A stretch of 64,000 nt of DNA, from contig JAFEEB010000009.1 of the NCBI GenBank assembly GCA_018241325.1, positions 1 through 64,000 on the forward strand. Reading direction: 5' to 3'. The DNA is from Pseudomonadota bacterium (GTDB taxonomy: Bacteria; Pseudomonadota; Gammaproteobacteria; Burkholderiales; Burkholderiaceae_C). Below, one piece after another: positions 1-12,362 of the stretch; position 1 is the stretch's first letter; the number at the start of each line of letters is the position of its first letter. Under the pieces are notes generated by a model that had not been told where the DNA came from, ran no database searches, and saw only the letters and a program-made list of their open reading frames with translations. The translations under genes and the position numbers were made by a program.

Positions 1-1
1 G

Positions 2-820
2 CTGGAGATCAAGAGCTGCGCGCGTGACCCGGGCAGCCGCGCCAAGATCGCCGTCGTCAGCCACGACAAGCGGGTCGATCCGATCGGCACCTGCGTGGGC
101 GTGCGCGGCACGCGCGTCAACGCCGTCACCAACGAGCTGGCCGGCGAGCGCGTGGACATCGTGCTGTGGAGCGAAGACCCCGCGCAATTCGTGATCGGCG
201 CGCTGGCGCCGGCCAACGTCTCGTCCATCATGGTGGACGAGGAAAAGCACGCGATGGACGTGGTGGTGGACGAGGAAAACCTGGCCATTGCCATCGGCCG
301 CGGCGGGCAGAACGTGCGCCTGGCCGCCGACCTCACCGGCTGGAAGATCAACATCATGGACGCCGCCGAGTCCGAGCAGAAGCAGGCCGCCGAAACCAGC
401 TCGCTGCGCAAGCTCTTCATGGAAAAGCTCGATGTGGACGAGGAAATCGCCGACATGCTGATCGCCGAGGGCTTTACCAACCTCGAGGAAGTCGCCTACG
501 TGCCGATCCAGGAAATGCTGGACATCGAGGGCTTTGACGAAGAAACCGTCGAAGAGCTGCGCGCCCGCGCCAAGGACGCCTTGCTGACGCAGGCCATCGC
601 CCGCGAGGAAAGCATGGAATCGGTCTCGCAGGACCTGCGCGATCTGCCTGGCCTGTCGCCCGAGCTGATCACCAAACTGGACGGCGCCGGCGTGCACACA
701 CGCGACGACCTGGCCGACCTGGCCGTGGACGAACTCACCGACATCACCGGGCAGTCCGAGGACGAGGCCCGCGCCCTGATCCTGAAGGCACGCGAACATT
801 GGTTCGCCGGCCAAGAGTAA
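2..820 (+). CDS. nusA: Transcription termination/antitermination factor NusA, 3' part
   Basis: The reading frame is open from base 2, so only the C-terminal part of about 272 residues is in the window. NusA binds RNA polymerase and nascent RNA and modulates pausing, termination and antitermination. The visible part starts inside the KH region (residues [12 protein letters not shown], then the second KH motif [13 protein letters not shown]) and ends with two tandem helix-hairpin-helix acidic repeats (around bases 430-600 and 640-800), as in other proteobacterial NusA. It is followed 23 bases later by infB, the usual nusA-infB operon. No frameshift is seen. Identification is very secure; the N-terminus lies outside the window. 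Confidence 0.97.
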   Translation: MEIKSCARDPGSRAKIAVVSHDKRVDPIGTCVGVRGTRVNAVTNELAGERVDIVLWSEDPAQFVIGALAPANVSSIMVDEEKHAMDVVVDEENLAIAIGRGGQNVRLAADLTGWKINIMDAAESEQKQAAETSSLRKLFMEKLDVDEEIADMLIAEGFTNLEEVAYVPIQEMLDIEGFDEETVEELRARAKDALLTQAIAREESMESVSQDLRDLPGLSPELITKLDGAGVHTRDDLADLAVDELTDITGQSEDEARALILKAREHWFAGQE

Positions 821-843
821 GGACATGGAGACGAGCACCCTTT

Positions 844-3663
844 ATGACGAATACCACTGTTGCCGAATTCGCGAACGAACTCAAACGCCCCGCTGACGCC
901 CTGCTGGAGCAGCTGCAGGCCGCCGGCGTGGGCAAGACCGCGGCCAGCGATGTGCTGACCGACACCGACAAGCAGCGCTTGCTGACCTTTCTGGAGGCCA
1001 GCCACGGAACGGGCGCGGCGCGCAAGAAAATCACGCTGACCAAGAAGACCACCAGCGAGATCAAGCAGGCCGACGCCTCGGGCAAGGCGCGCACGATCCA
1101 GGTCGAGGTGCGCAAGAAGCGCACGTTCATCAAGCGCGAGGACGAAGTGCAGCCGGCTGCGGCCGCACCCGAGCCCCAAGCGCCGGCGCCGGCGCCCGCC
1201 GCCCCCATCATCGACGCCGCCGAGCAGGCGCGCCGCGACGAAGAGGCCCGCCGCCAGGCCGAGCTGATCCGCCGCCAAGCCGAAGAGCAGGCCGAAAAGC
1301 GCCGTCAGCGCGAAGAGCAGGAGCGCCTGGCCGCCGAGCAGGCCCGCCAGGCCGCCGAGCAAGCCGCCGCGGCCCAGGCGGCGGCGCCGCAGCAGCCTGC
1401 CGCCAGCCAACCCGAGCCCCAGCCTGTCGAGCCGGTCCATGCCGCGCAGCCCGAGCCCGCGGTCGAGCCCGTGGCCACCGCCGATCCCGCACCCGTACCT
1501 GCGCCCGGCCCCGAGGACGAGGCGGCGCTGGCGCGCGAGCAGGACGCCAAGCGCCGCAGGGCCCTGGCCGAGGCCGAGGCCATCCGCGCGATGATGAACG
1601 CCCCGCGCAAGGTGCTGGTGGCCAAGAAGCCCGACGAAGCCAAGACGGCTGCCGCCAAGACGCCCGGCGCCAAGGCAGGCACGACCGCAGCCGCCAAGAC
1701 GGCGGCGCCGTCGGCCAACAAGGAAGTCAAGTCGGCCAAGCTGTCGTCCAGCTGGGCGGGCGATCCGGCCAAGAAGAAGGGCATTCCCACACGCGGCGAC
1801 AGCAGCGGCGGGGTGGGGCGCAACAACTGGCGCGGCGGGCCCCGGGGTCGCCGCGGCGAGCGCGATCGCGACGAACGCGCCGTGGTCGAGGCGCCCACCG
1901 AGCAGCGCGTGATCGAAGTGCACGTGCCCGAGACCATCACCGTGGCTGAACTGGCGCACAAGATGGCCGTCAAGGCCTCCGAGGTCATCAAGGTGCTGAT
2001 GAAGATGGGCCAGATGGTCACCATCAACCAGCCGCTGGACCAGGACACGGCCATGATCCTGGTCGAGGAAATGGGCCACACCGCCGTCGTGGCCGCGCTG
2101 GACGACCCCGAGGCCTTCACCGACCAGGAGGTGCAGGCGCAGGACGCCGAGGCGCTGCCGCGCCCGCCGGTGGTCACCGTGATGGGCCACGTCGACCACG
2201 GCAAGACCTCGCTGCTGGACTACATCCGCCGCGCCAAGGTGGCCGCGGGCGAGGCCGGTGGCATCACCCAGCACATCGGCGCCTACCACGTGCAGACGCC
2301 GCGCGGCGTGGTGTCCTTCTTGGACACGCCCGGCCACGAGGCCTTTACCGCCATGCGTGCGCGCGGCGCGCAGGCCACCGACATCGTCATCCTGGTGGTC
2401 GCCGCCGACGACGGCGTGATGCCGCAGACGCGCGAGGCCATCAAGCACGCCAAGGCGGCGCAGGTGCCCATCGTGGTGGCCATCACCAAGTCCGACAAGC
2501 CCGAGGCCAACCCCGAGCGCGTCAAGGCCGAGCTGGTGGCCGAGGAAGTCGTGCCCGAGGAGTTCGGCGGCGACTCGCCCTTCATCTCCGTGTCCAGCAA
2601 GACCGGGCAGGGCATCGACGAATTGCTCGAGCAGGTGCTGCTGCAAGCCGAGGTGCTGGAGCTCAAGGCCCCGATCGCGGCGGCGGCCAAGGGCCTGGTG
2701 ATCGAGGCCAGCCTGGACAAGGGCCGCGGCCCGGTGGCCACCGTGCTGGTGCAGTCCGGCACTTTGAACGTGGGCGACGTGGTGCTGGCCGGCCAGACCT
2801 TCGGCCGCGTGCGCGCCATGCTGGACGAAAACGGCAAGCCGACCAAGTCCGCCGGTCCGTCGATTCCGGTCGAGATCCAGGGCCTGGCCGAAGTGCCGCA
2901 GGCCGGCGACGACTTCATGGTGCTGACCGACGAGCGCCGTGCGCGCGAGATCGCCACGTATCGCGCCGGCAAGTTCCGCAACACCAAGCTGGCCAGGCAG
3001 CAGGCGGCCAAGCTGGAGAACATGTTCTCCGACATGTCCGCGGGCGACGTCAAGCATGTGCCCATCATCGTCAAGGCCGACGTGCAGGGCTCGCAGGAGG
3101 CCCTGGCAGCGACGCTGCTCAAGCTGTCCACCGACGAAGTCAAGGTGCAGATGGTGTACACCGGCGTGGGTGGCATCAGCGAGAGCGACATCAACCTGGC
3201 GATCGCCTCCAAGGCCATCGTGATCGGCTTCAACGTGCGCGCCGACGCCGGCGCGCGCAAGCTGGCCGAAGGCAATGACGTCGAGATTCGCTACTACAAC
3301 GTCATCTACGACGCGGTAAACGAGCTGAAGGCGGCGATGTCCGGCATGCTGGCGCCCGAGCAGAAGGAAGAAGTCATCGGCACCGCCGAAATCCGCACCG
3401 TGTTCGTGGCCTCCAAGATCGGCACCGTGGCCGGCTGCATGGTCACGCACGGGGCCGTGCGGCGCGACGCGCACTTCCGCCTGCTGCGCGACAACGTGGT
3501 CATCTACACCGGCGAGCTGGAGTCGCTCAAGCGCGTCAAGGACGACGTGCGCGAAGTCAAGGAAGGCTTCGAGTGCGGCATCAAGCTCAAGAACTACAAC
3601 GACATCAAGGAAGGCGATCAGCTGGAGTTCTTCGAGATCAAGGAAATCGCGCGGACGCTGTAA
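844..3663 (+). CDS. infB: Translation initiation factor IF-2
   Basis: This GTPase places initiator tRNA on the 30S subunit and promotes subunit joining. At 939 residues it is the long form. It has an N-terminal IF2_N domain (about 1-50), an Ala/Glu/Lys-rich linker (about 110-350), a second IF2_N-like segment, then the G domain with GHVDHGKT near residue 448 and DTPGHE near 495, and the C-terminal beta-barrel domains. The start at 844 (MTNTTVAEF) was chosen over an in-frame upstream codon at 799 because it begins exactly at the IF2_N domain and a GGAG lies upstream. The G4 motif, normally NKxD, reads TKSD at residues 548-551 (see findings). Confidence 0.97.
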   Translation: MTNTTVAEFANELKRPADALLEQLQAAGVGKTAASDVLTDTDKQRLLTFLEASHGTGAARKKITLTKKTTSEIKQADASGKARTIQVEVRKKRTFIKREDEVQPAAAAPEPQAPAPAPAAPIIDAAEQARRDEEARRQAELIRRQAEEQAEKRRQREEQERLAAEQARQAAEQAAAAQAAAPQQPAASQPEPQPVEPVHAAQPEPAVEPVATADPAPVPAPGPEDEAALAREQDAKRRRALAEAEAIRAMMNAPRKVLVAKKPDEAKTAAAKTPGAKAGTTAAAKTAAPSANKEVKSAKLSSSWAGDPAKKKGIPTRGDSSGGVGRNNWRGGPRGRRGERDRDERAVVEAPTEQRVIEVHVPETITVAELAHKMAVKASEVIKVLMKMGQMVTINQPLDQDTAMILVEEMGHTAVVAALDDPEAFTDQEVQAQDAEALPRPPVVTVMGHVDHGKTSLLDYIRRAKVAAGEAGGITQHIGAYHVQTPRGVVSFLDTPGHEAFTAMRARGAQATDIVILVVAADDGVMPQTREAIKHAKAAQVPIVVAITKSDKPEANPERVKAELVAEEVVPEEFGGDSPFISVSSKTGQGIDELLEQVLLQAEVLELKAPIAAAAKGLVIEASLDKGRGPVATVLVQSGTLNVGDVVLAGQTFGRVRAMLDENGKPTKSAGPSIPVEIQGLAEVPQAGDDFMVLTDERRAREIATYRAGKFRNTKLARQQAAKLENMFSDMSAGDVKHVPIIVKADVQGSQEALAATLLKLSTDEVKVQMVYTGVGGISESDINLAIASKAIVIGFNVRADAGARKLAEGNDVEIRYYNVIYDAVNELKAAMSGMLAPEQKEEVIGTAEIRTVFVASKIGTVAGCMVTHGAVRRDAHFRLLRDNVVIYTGELESLKRVKDDVREVKEGFECGIKLKNYNDIKEGDQLEFFEIKEIARTL

Positions 3664-3672
3664 ATCGCGATA

Positions 3673-3781
3673 CCGGACGCAGAGGACGCAAAAATTACGC
3701 AGAGGACGCAAAAAGGAATTCATTCAATGGTGTTCTGTCTCTTTTGCGTTTTTTGCGAAACCTTTGCGTCCTCTGCGTCCT
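3673..3781. repeat. Family A palindromic repeat, copy A1
   Basis: Two inverted arms built from GCAGAGGACGCAAA and its complement TTTGCGTCCTCTGC flank a short spacer between infB and rbfA. Each arm carries two imperfect copies of the unit. The right arm ends only 8 bases before the rbfA start codon, so rbfA has no visible Shine-Dalgarno. Related copies lie at 14988, 32030 and 35029. Confidence 0.85.
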
Positions 3782-3789
3782 GAATTTTT

Positions 3790-4164
3790 ATGCCGAAGCG
3801 CAGCACCACTCCCAACCGCGGCTTCAAGGTTGCCGACCAGATCCAGCGCGATCTGTCGGAGTTGATCGCGCGCGAGCTGAAGGACCCGCGCGTGGGCATG
3901 GTCACGATCAATGCGGTCGAGGTCACGCCCGACTACGCGCATGCCAAGGTGTTCTTCAGCCTGCTGACCGGCGACGTGCAGCAGACGCAGGAGGCGCTCA
4001 ACCACGCCGCCGGCCACCTGCGCAACGGCCTGTTCAAGCGCCTGCACATCCACACCGTGCCCACGCTGCACTTCGTGTTCGATCGCACCACCGAGCGTGC
4101 GGCCGACATGAACGCCCTGATCGCCAAGGCGGTCGCCTCGCGTTCGAAGGACGACCCGGAGTAA
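3790..4164 (+). CDS. rbfA: 30S ribosome-binding factor RbfA
   Basis: RbfA is a small KH-fold protein needed for late 30S maturation and 16S 5'-end processing. The 124-residue product has the full family length, with RVADQI-like start ([14 protein letters not shown]), the [10 protein letters not shown] motif and a C-terminal [15 protein letters not shown] helix. It lies between infB and truB as in most proteobacteria and ends 3 bases before the truB start. No Shine-Dalgarno is visible because the family A repeat runs almost up to the ATG, so translation may rely on a weak or unstructured leader. Confidence 0.95.
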   Translation: MPKRSTTPNRGFKVADQIQRDLSELIARELKDPRVGMVTINAVEVTPDYAHAKVFFSLLTGDVQQTQEALNHAAGHLRNGLFKRLHIHTVPTLHFVFDRTTERAADMNALIAKAVASRSKDDPE

Positions 4165-4167
4165 GCC

Positions 4168-5142
4168 ATGACCGCGACACGCACGAGGGTCATGAGGCGC
4201 CCCGTGCATGGGGTGCTGTTGCTCGACAAACCGCTGGGCCTGTCCAGCAACCAGGCCTTGCAAAAGGCCAAATGGCTGCTGCGCGCCGAAAAGGCCGGCC
4301 ACACCGGCACGCTCGACCCGCTGGCCACCGGCGTTTTGCCGCTGTGCTTTGGCGCGGCCACCAAATTCAGCGGCCTGCACCTGGATGCGGACAAGACCTA
4401 TGCCGCCACGCTGCAGCTGGGCGTGCGCACCAGCACGGGCGATCGCGAGGGCGAAGTGATCGAGCGCCGCGCGGTGCCCGCCTTGGGCGCACAAGACCTG
4501 GAGCGCGTACGCCAGCAGTTTCTGGGCGCCATCTGCCAACTGCCGCCCATGCACAGCGCGCTCAAGAAGGACGGCCGGGCGCTGTACGAATACGCCCGCG
4601 CCGGCGTCGAGGTCGAGCGCGCTGCGCGCACCGTGCACATTTTCAAGCTGGATATGGCTCTTGCGCCCGTCGATCAAGCGGAATCAGCTATAAAAATAAT
4701 AGTACAATGCAGCAAAGGCACCTACATCCGCACCTTGGGCGAGGACATCGGCCAGGCCCTGGGTTGCGGCGCTCACCTGAGCGCGTTGCGGCGCCTGGCG
4801 ACCGGACCGTTTGACGAGTCGGACTGCGTCACCCTGGAAGCCTTCGAGGCCTTGACGGACGAGCAACGCCAGGCCTGCCTGCTGGCGCCCGAGTCCCTGC
4901 TGTGCGACCACGTGCCCATCACGCTGGACAACGAGGACGCCGGTCGCTTCCTGAGCGGGCTGCGCCGGCGCGGTCCCTGGCCGGATGCGCAGCGGGTTGC
5001 CGTGTACGGCCAGTCGCCGCGCAGCTTGTTGGGCGCGGCGCACGTCAAGGCCGGCGAACTCATCCCCACGCGGCTTTTGAGCCCCATCGAAATTCAGCAA
5101 ATCCTGCAAGCCGAATCTGTCCACGCGACCGAAACCCATTAG
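4168..5142 (+). CDS. truB: tRNA pseudouridine-55 synthase TruB
   Basis: TruB makes the universal pseudouridine-55 in the T-loop of tRNAs. The catalytic Asp is D50 in the GTLDPLATG motif, and the conserved [10 protein letters not shown] motif is present. The product has 324 residues, with a C-terminal PUA-like extension. Residues of about 162-179 are encoded by an AT-rich family B repeat in frame (peptide [17 protein letters not shown]), placed just before the conserved CSKGTYIRT segment; this stretch looks like an insertion relative to the family. An ATG at 4192 is an alternative start. The gene forms an operon with rbfA. Confidence 0.95.
   Translation: MTATRTRVMRRPVHGVLLLDKPLGLSSNQALQKAKWLLRAEKAGHTGTLDPLATGVLPLCFGAATKFSGLHLDADKTYAATLQLGVRTSTGDREGEVIERRAVPALGAQDLERVRQQFLGAICQLPPMHSALKKDGRALYEYARAGVEVERAARTVHIFKLDMALAPVDQAESAIKIIVQCSKGTYIRTLGEDIGQALGCGAHLSALRRLATGPFDESDCVTLEAFEALTDEQRQACLLAPESLLCDHVPITLDNEDAGRFLSGLRRRGPWPDAQRVAVYGQSPRSLLGAAHVKAGELIPTRLLSPIEIQQILQAESVHATETH
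4651..4703 (-). repeat. Family B repeat, copy B1, in frame inside truB
   Basis: The reverse complement aligns over its whole length with the intergenic copy at 28457 (shared core TAGCTG..TCCGCTTGAT..ACGGGCG). It adds about 18 codons to truB without disturbing the frame. It is markedly A/T-rich at one end (TATAAAAATAATAG), unlike the flanking gene. Confidence 0.8.
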
Positions 5143-5160
5143 AAGCAAAGCCATCGCACC

Positions 5161-6993
<1,833 letters not shown>

Positions 6994-7008
6994 GCCACGG
7001 CGGCCTTC

Positions 7009-7938
7009 GTGACGGCTCTTGCAAGCTGGTCGCACACCCGCGCGGTGTGGACGATGGTGCTGGCCACCTTCCTGTGGGGCACGGCCGGCGTCGTCACGCG
7101 CCAGATCGAATACGCCCAGGGCTTCGAGGTGACGTTTTGGCGCAGCGCCTTCACGGTGCTGGCGCTGCTCGTCATCTTGCCGCTGTGGCGAGGGCCCGGC
7201 GTGTGGGCCCGCATCGCCTGGCGGCAGCCCGAGCTGTGGCTGTCCGGGCTGTGCTGGGCCGTGATGTTCACCGCCTTCATGGTGGCGCTCACGCTCACGG
7301 GCGTGGCGCGGGTGCTGGTGACGATGGCGTTCGGACCGTTTCTGACCGCGCTGCTGGCCCGCGTCGTCACGGGCCGACGTTTGCCCCTGCGCACCTGGAT
7401 TGCCATCGGCGTGGCGGGTGCAGGCATGGCCTGGATGTTTGCCGGCCAGATCGGGCAGGCCGCTGACGCACGGGCCTGGCTGGGTTCGGTGGTGGCACTG
7501 GGCGTGCCGATGGCCGCGGCCGTCAACTGGACGGTGACGCAGCGCAGTCAGGCCACGGGGTCGGCGGTGGACCTGGTGCCGGCGGTGCTGCTGGGCGCGC
7601 TGATTTCATCGGCGGCCATGGCGCCCCTGGCCTGGCCGCTGTCCGCGTCCGCCGCCGATCTGGGCTGGCTGGCGGCGCTCGGTGTCGGGCAACTGGCCAT
7701 TCCCTGCGTGCTGGCCATGCTGTGCGCGCGCGTGCTGCCCGCCGCCGAGGTCGCGCTGCTGGGCTTGCTGGAGGTGGTGTTCGGCATCACCCTGGTGTGG
7801 GCCCTTGCGGGCGAAGCGCCACGCCCCGAGGTGCTGCAAGGTGGGGCTCTGGTGCTTGGCGCGATGCTGCTCAGCGAAGGGCTGGCGTGGCTCGGGCGCG
7901 CCGCGGGAGCGCGCCACACGGGTCAAGCCGCGCCCTGA
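7009..7938 (+). CDS. EamA/DMT-family membrane transporter
   Basis: This is an inner-membrane permease of the drug/metabolite transporter superfamily, usually an exporter of amino acids or small metabolites. The 309-residue product shows about ten hydrophobic segments in two EamA halves. The first half opens with TFLWGTAGVVTRQ and the second ends with LLGLLEVVFGITLVWAL followed by the typical LGAMLLSEGL. The start is GTG at 7009, 15 bases after typA; an ATG at 7054 would lose the first short cytoplasmic stretch. The substrate cannot be told. It converges on the lipoprotein gene at 7978. Confidence 0.85.
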   Translation: MTALASWSHTRAVWTMVLATFLWGTAGVVTRQIEYAQGFEVTFWRSAFTVLALLVILPLWRGPGVWARIAWRQPELWLSGLCWAVMFTAFMVALTLTGVARVLVTMAFGPFLTALLARVVTGRRLPLRTWIAIGVAGAGMAWMFAGQIGQAADARAWLGSVVALGVPMAAAVNWTVTQRSQATGSAVDLVPAVLLGALISSAAMAPLAWPLSASAADLGWLAALGVGQLAIPCVLAMLCARVLPAAEVALLGLLEVVFGITLVWALAGEAPRPEVLQGGALVLGAMLLSEGLAWLGRAAGARHTGQAAP

Positions 7939-7977
7939 CGCGCGCGGGGTGTCGGCGGCCTGTGCCGCCGGTCAAGC

Positions 7978-8385
7978 CTATCGGGCCACGCGCCAGACGC
8001 CACCGGCGCCATCGCCATTTTTGTCGCCGGGCTTGGCATCCTTGGCAAAGTAGTACAGCGGCATGCCCTTGAAGGCCCATTGGCGCGCGCCGTCGGCGCG
8101 CGTGATGATGGTGTAGTCACCCAGCGCCGCGGCATTGGGCGCCACGGCCAGCGGCGGCCAGTTGGTCGCGCAGCCGTCCACGCAGGCCGACTTGCCGCTG
8201 CCCGCCACGTCGCGCGCGAACTCATACAGGGTGCGGCCATCGGGGCCGATCAGCGTGCCGTCGGCGGCGCGGGTGGGCGTGCTGCCGGCACCGCGGGTGG
8301 TGCTTGCAGCGCCATTGCCGTAGCCCATGGTGCCGCAGGCAGCCAGAAATGCCGCGGCGGACACGGCGGCCATCAGTGCTTTCAT
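7978..8385 (-). CDS. Secreted-repeat (COG4315-type) lipoprotein
   Basis: The 135-residue product begins with a lipoprotein signal (lipobox AFLAAC, Cys 17). It then has two copies of the short motif seen in the COG4315 'secreted repeat' family (DGRTLYEFARDV followed by CVDGCATNWPPL; and ARQWAFKGMPLYYFAKDAKPGD followed by VWRVAR). The family's function is not established; members are envelope proteins, often near redox or heme proteins. The start was set at the signal peptide ATG, because the long upstream extension of this frame runs antisense through smpB. A GGAG-like site (AGGAGCATCCCG) precedes it. Confidence 0.8.
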   Translation of the reverse strand: MKALMAAVSAAAFLAACGTMGYGNGAASTTRGAGSTPTRAADGTLIGPDGRTLYEFARDVAGSGKSACVDGCATNWPPLAVAPNAAALGDYTIITRADGARQWAFKGMPLYYFAKDAKPGDKNGDGAGGVWRVAR

Positions 8386-8471
8386 CGGGATGCTCCTGTG
8401 CTGGAATCGACGTGCGCAGTTTAGACCGACAGTCTGCATCGCGCCACCGCGGCGGGCCACGGGGTCTGCTC

Positions 8472-8951
8472 TCAACGGTGGTGCTGCTTGAGCGCCCGCT
8501 CGACTTCGCGCTTGCCTTCGCGCTCGCGGATGGTGTCGCGCTTGTCGTGCGTGGCCTTGCCTTTGGCCAGCGCGATCTCGCATTTGACGCGGCCGTTTTT
8601 CCAGTGCAGGTTGATGGGTACCAGCGTGTAGCCCTTTTGCTCGACCTTGCCGATCAGCCGCTGGATCTCGTCCTTTTTCATCAGCAGCTTCTTGGTGCGC
8701 GCCGAATCCGCGCGCACGTGCGTGCTGGCCGTGCCCAGGGGGTTGATCTGACAGCCGATGACGAACAGCTCGCCACTGCGGATGACCACGTAGCCATCGG
8801 TCAGCTGCACCTTGCCGGCGCGCAGGGCCTTGACTTCCCAGCCTTCCAGCACCATGCCGGCCTCGAAGCGCTCTTCGAAGAAGTAGTTGAACGCGGCCTT
8901 CTTGTTCTGGGCAATGACCGGGTTGGTGGATGCGGGTTTTTTTGTCGCCAT
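8472..8951 (-). CDS. smpB: SsrA (tmRNA)-binding protein SmpB
   Basis: SmpB binds tmRNA and delivers it to stalled ribosomes for trans-translation. The 159-residue product contains the family motifs [44 protein letters not shown] and the basic C-terminal tail [20 protein letters not shown]. The start at 8951 (MATKKP) is placed by family length; ATG 8960 is 9 bases upstream and also possible. It is divergent from ratA, the same smpB/ratA/rnfH neighbourhood as in many proteobacteria. No tmRNA gene was found in the window. Confidence 0.96.
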   Translation of the reverse strand: MATKKPASTNPVIAQNKKAAFNYFFEERFEAGMVLEGWEVKALRAGKVQLTDGYVVIRSGELFVIGCQINPLGTASTHVRADSARTKKLLMKKDEIQRLIGKVEQKGYTLVPINLHWKNGRVKCEIALAKGKATHDKRDTIREREGKREVERALKQHHR

Positions 8952-9037
8952 CAGGGCCATATGTGGGGCATGCCGTTGCTTGCAAGCCGCGTCGGCGCGC
9001 TCGGGGCGCCTTAAAATCAGGAGCAAACGCGCATTCT

Positions 9038-9490
9038 ATGAAATCCGTGCACAAGTCCGTCCTGATCTGGTATTCGGCCGCCGAAATGTACGCGCTGGTC
9101 ACCGACGTGGCCCGCTACCCCGACTTCTTGCCCTGGTGCAGCCACGCCCGTGTGCTGGCCGAGACCGAAACGGGCATGACGGCCGAGGTGGGCATTTCCT
9201 TCAAGGGCGTCACGCAGAGCTTCACCACCCGCAACGAGCACACGCCCGGTCGCGAAGTGCGCCTGCACCTGGTGGACGGCCCTTTCTCCAGGCTGGAGGG
9301 CGACTGGGTCTTCACGCCCGTGGGCGACGATGTGCAGCGCGCCTGCCGCGTGGGCTTGAAGCTGGAGTACGGCTTTGCCAACAACCTGCTGGCGGCCATG
9401 GTGGGGCCCGTGTTCGACCGCATCGCGGGCAGCCTGGTGGATGCCTTCGTCAAGCGCGCGGAGCAGGTCTACGGCGGGGCGCCGGCATGA
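9038..9490 (+). CDS. ratA: RatA/COQ10-like START-domain protein
   Basis: This is a 150-residue START/aromatase-fold protein of the RatA (YfjG)/COQ10 family. E. coli RatA was described as blocking 70S formation; relatives bind ubiquinone. The motif YPDFLPWC near residue 28 and the C-terminal pattern FDRIAGSLVDAFVKRAEQVYG fit the family. The start at 9038 has GGAG 15 bases upstream. The stop codon is the first TGA of a four-unit tandem repeat that separates it from rnfH. The toxin label should be treated with caution; a quinone-related role is equally possible. Confidence 0.9.
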   Translation: MKSVHKSVLIWYSAAEMYALVTDVARYPDFLPWCSHARVLAETETGMTAEVGISFKGVTQSFTTRNEHTPGREVRLHLVDGPFSRLEGDWVFTPVGDDVQRACRVGLKLEYGFANNLLAAMVGPVFDRIAGSLVDAFVKRAEQVYGGAPA

Positions 9491-9734
9491 GCGCGCTGGG
9501 CCGCTCCCGAGCGCGAATCCCGCAGCGCGCAGCGCGGAGGTGCGTCGTTGAGCGCGCTGCGCCGCTCCCGAGCGCGAATCCCGCAGCGCGCAGCGCGGAG
9601 GGTGCGTCGTTGAGCGCGTTGGGCCGCTCCCGAGCGCGAATCCCGCAGCGCGCAGCGCGGAGGGTGCGTCGTTGAGCGCGCTGGGCCGCCCGCGAGCGCG
9701 AATCCCGCAGCGCGCAGCGCAAAGGGTCGTCCAG
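9488..9734 (+). repeat. Four tandem repeats of 61-62 bp between ratA and rnfH
   Basis: Units start at 9488, 9549, 9611 and 9673, each with TGAGCGCG and containing the near-identical core CCCGAGCGCGAATCCCGCAG followed by CGCGCAGCGCGGAG. A partial fifth start (TGAGCGGCGAG) coincides with the rnfH start codon. Every unit carries a TGA. Units differ by only a few bases, so the expansion looks recent or homogenised. Confidence 0.92.
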
Positions 9735-10078
9735 TGAGCGGCGAGGGCGCCCGGGCGCCGACCATTGCCGTGATCGTGGTGCATTCGCCCGGCGCGCGAA
9801 GCATCGAGCAGCACGCCCTGACCCTGCCGGTGGGCAGCACCGTGGCGCAGGCCGTGGCCGCCGCCGGTTGGGCCGAAGCGCTGCCCGATCGCGAGACGGG
9901 CATCTGGGGACGCAAGACGGCGTTGGACAGCGTGCTGCACGACGGTGACCGGGTGGAGCTGTATCGACCGCTGCAAGTCGATCCCAAGCGCGCGCGGCGC
10001 GAGCGCTTTGGGCGGCAGGGCGCGCGCACGGCGGGTCTGTTTGCCCAGCGCCGGCCCGGCTCGAAGCCGGGTTATTGA
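9734..10078 (+). CDS. rnfH: RnfH family protein (UPF0125, RatB-like)
   Basis: This is a small beta-grasp (ubiquitin-like) protein of 114 residues. It is often encoded beside ratA or in rnf operons, and its function is unclear. Family motifs are seen: an AL-TLPVGSTVAQAVAAAG segment, IGIWGR-like GIWGRKTALD, and the DRVELYRPLQVDPKRARRER ending. The GTG start at 9734 sits at the boundary of the tandem repeat array, and no good Shine-Dalgarno is present there. It is likely co-transcribed with ratA through the array. Confidence 0.88.
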   Translation: MSGEGARAPTIAVIVVHSPGARSIEQHALTLPVGSTVAQAVAAAGWAEALPDRETGIWGRKTALDSVLHDGDRVELYRPLQVDPKRARRERFGRQGARTAGLFAQRRPGSKPGY

Positions 10079-10117
10079 GGTCACGCCACAGCGCGCGGGC
10101 GTAGGGCGTCCGAGTTC

Positions 10118-10618
10118 TTACTTGCAGTTCTCGGCGATGGCCTGGCGGGTGCGCTGCAGTTCGGCCGCGCGCTGCTGGTCGTCCAGGATTTCGCGCTCGC
10201 CCTTGTCGTTGACGCGGGCCATGCGCATGCCCGAGTCCAGCGTGGTCTTGGCGCTTTGGGCGCGTTTGCAGTTGTCGGCGCGGGCGGCGGCCAGGCGCGC
10301 CTCGTCGGCCTTTTTCTTGGCTGCGTCGGCCGCTTCGGCCTGCTTCTTCTTTTCTTCCAGCGCCTTGTCCGTCCCGGTCGCCGGGGCACTGGCCGCAGCG
10401 GCTTGCGGGGTGGCGGACGCCGGCGCGGTTGCTGCGGCGGCCACCGGCACGCTGGCGCCGCGCGGCTGCGCCAGGATGTTCCTGGCGGGCACCTCGGCGG
10501 GCGGCGCGCGGTCGCTGAACACGCGCCGGCCGTCCTTGTCGATCCATTGGTACTGCGCGAGGGCCGGAACGCTGGCCGCCAGCAGAGCGCAGACGATGAA
10601 AAGGCGTGCAGGTTTCAT
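10118..10618 (-). CDS. DUF4124-domain periplasmic protein
   Basis: The 166-residue product has a signal peptide (about 1-21, cleavage after ALAQ-type site) followed directly by a DUF4124 motif (YQWIDKDGRRVFSDRAPP). It then has an Ala/Pro-rich linker and a Lys/Ala-rich predicted coiled coil (about 85-130). DUF4124 proteins are common in Beta- and Gammaproteobacteria and of unknown role. Start ATG 10618 was chosen; ATG 10627 (MYPM) is 9 bases upstream. It is divergent from guaB and convergent with rnfH. Confidence 0.85.
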   Translation of the reverse strand: MKPARLFIVCALLAASVPALAQYQWIDKDGRRVFSDRAPPAEVPARNILAQPRGASVPVAAAATAPASATPQAAAASAPATGTDKALEEKKKQAEAADAAKKKADEARLAAARADNCKRAQSAKTTLDSGMRMARVNDKGEREILDDQQRAAELQRTRQAIAENCK

Positions 10619-10629
10619 GGGATACATAG

Positions 10630-12207
<1,578 letters not shown>

Positions 12208-12211
12208 GGAT

Positions 12212-12350
12212 CTCCCCCCTGAGTCGCTGACGCGCCTTCCCCCCTCTCTGGCGCTTCGCTTGGAGGGGGGACAACGCCAGTGGCCGGCGCAGGTCCGGCC
12301 ACGGCGTTCGCTGGCATGGCCTGCTTCGCGGCCTTCGGACCTTTGCCCGT
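12212..12350. repeat. Family D dispersed repeat, copy D1
   Basis: This G/C-rich block opens with CCCCCCTGAGTCGC and contains ACGCCAGTGGCCGG..CGGCGTTCGC..TGGCCTGCTTCGCGGCC. It aligns with the block at 27831 downstream of the thiolase gene. It contains inverted segments (CCCCCCTCT..AGGGGGG) and fills the guaB-DUF1624 gap. Confidence 0.7.
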
Positions 12351-12362
12351 ACACACCTCGGA

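Noticed and set aside
496..3723. A 1075-codon open frame antisense to nusA/infB
   Set aside because: It mirrors infB codon structure, is extremely His/Leu/Gly-rich and has no recognisable domain; a typical shadow frame in high-GC DNA.
7939..7977. Bidirectional terminator between the EamA and lipoprotein genes
   Set aside because: A G/C-rich self-complementary stretch exists but there is no T-tract on either strand.
9488..9734. CRISPR-like array
   Set aside because: Repeats are directly adjacent 61-62 bp units without unique spacers and no cas genes are present; it is a plain tandem repeat.
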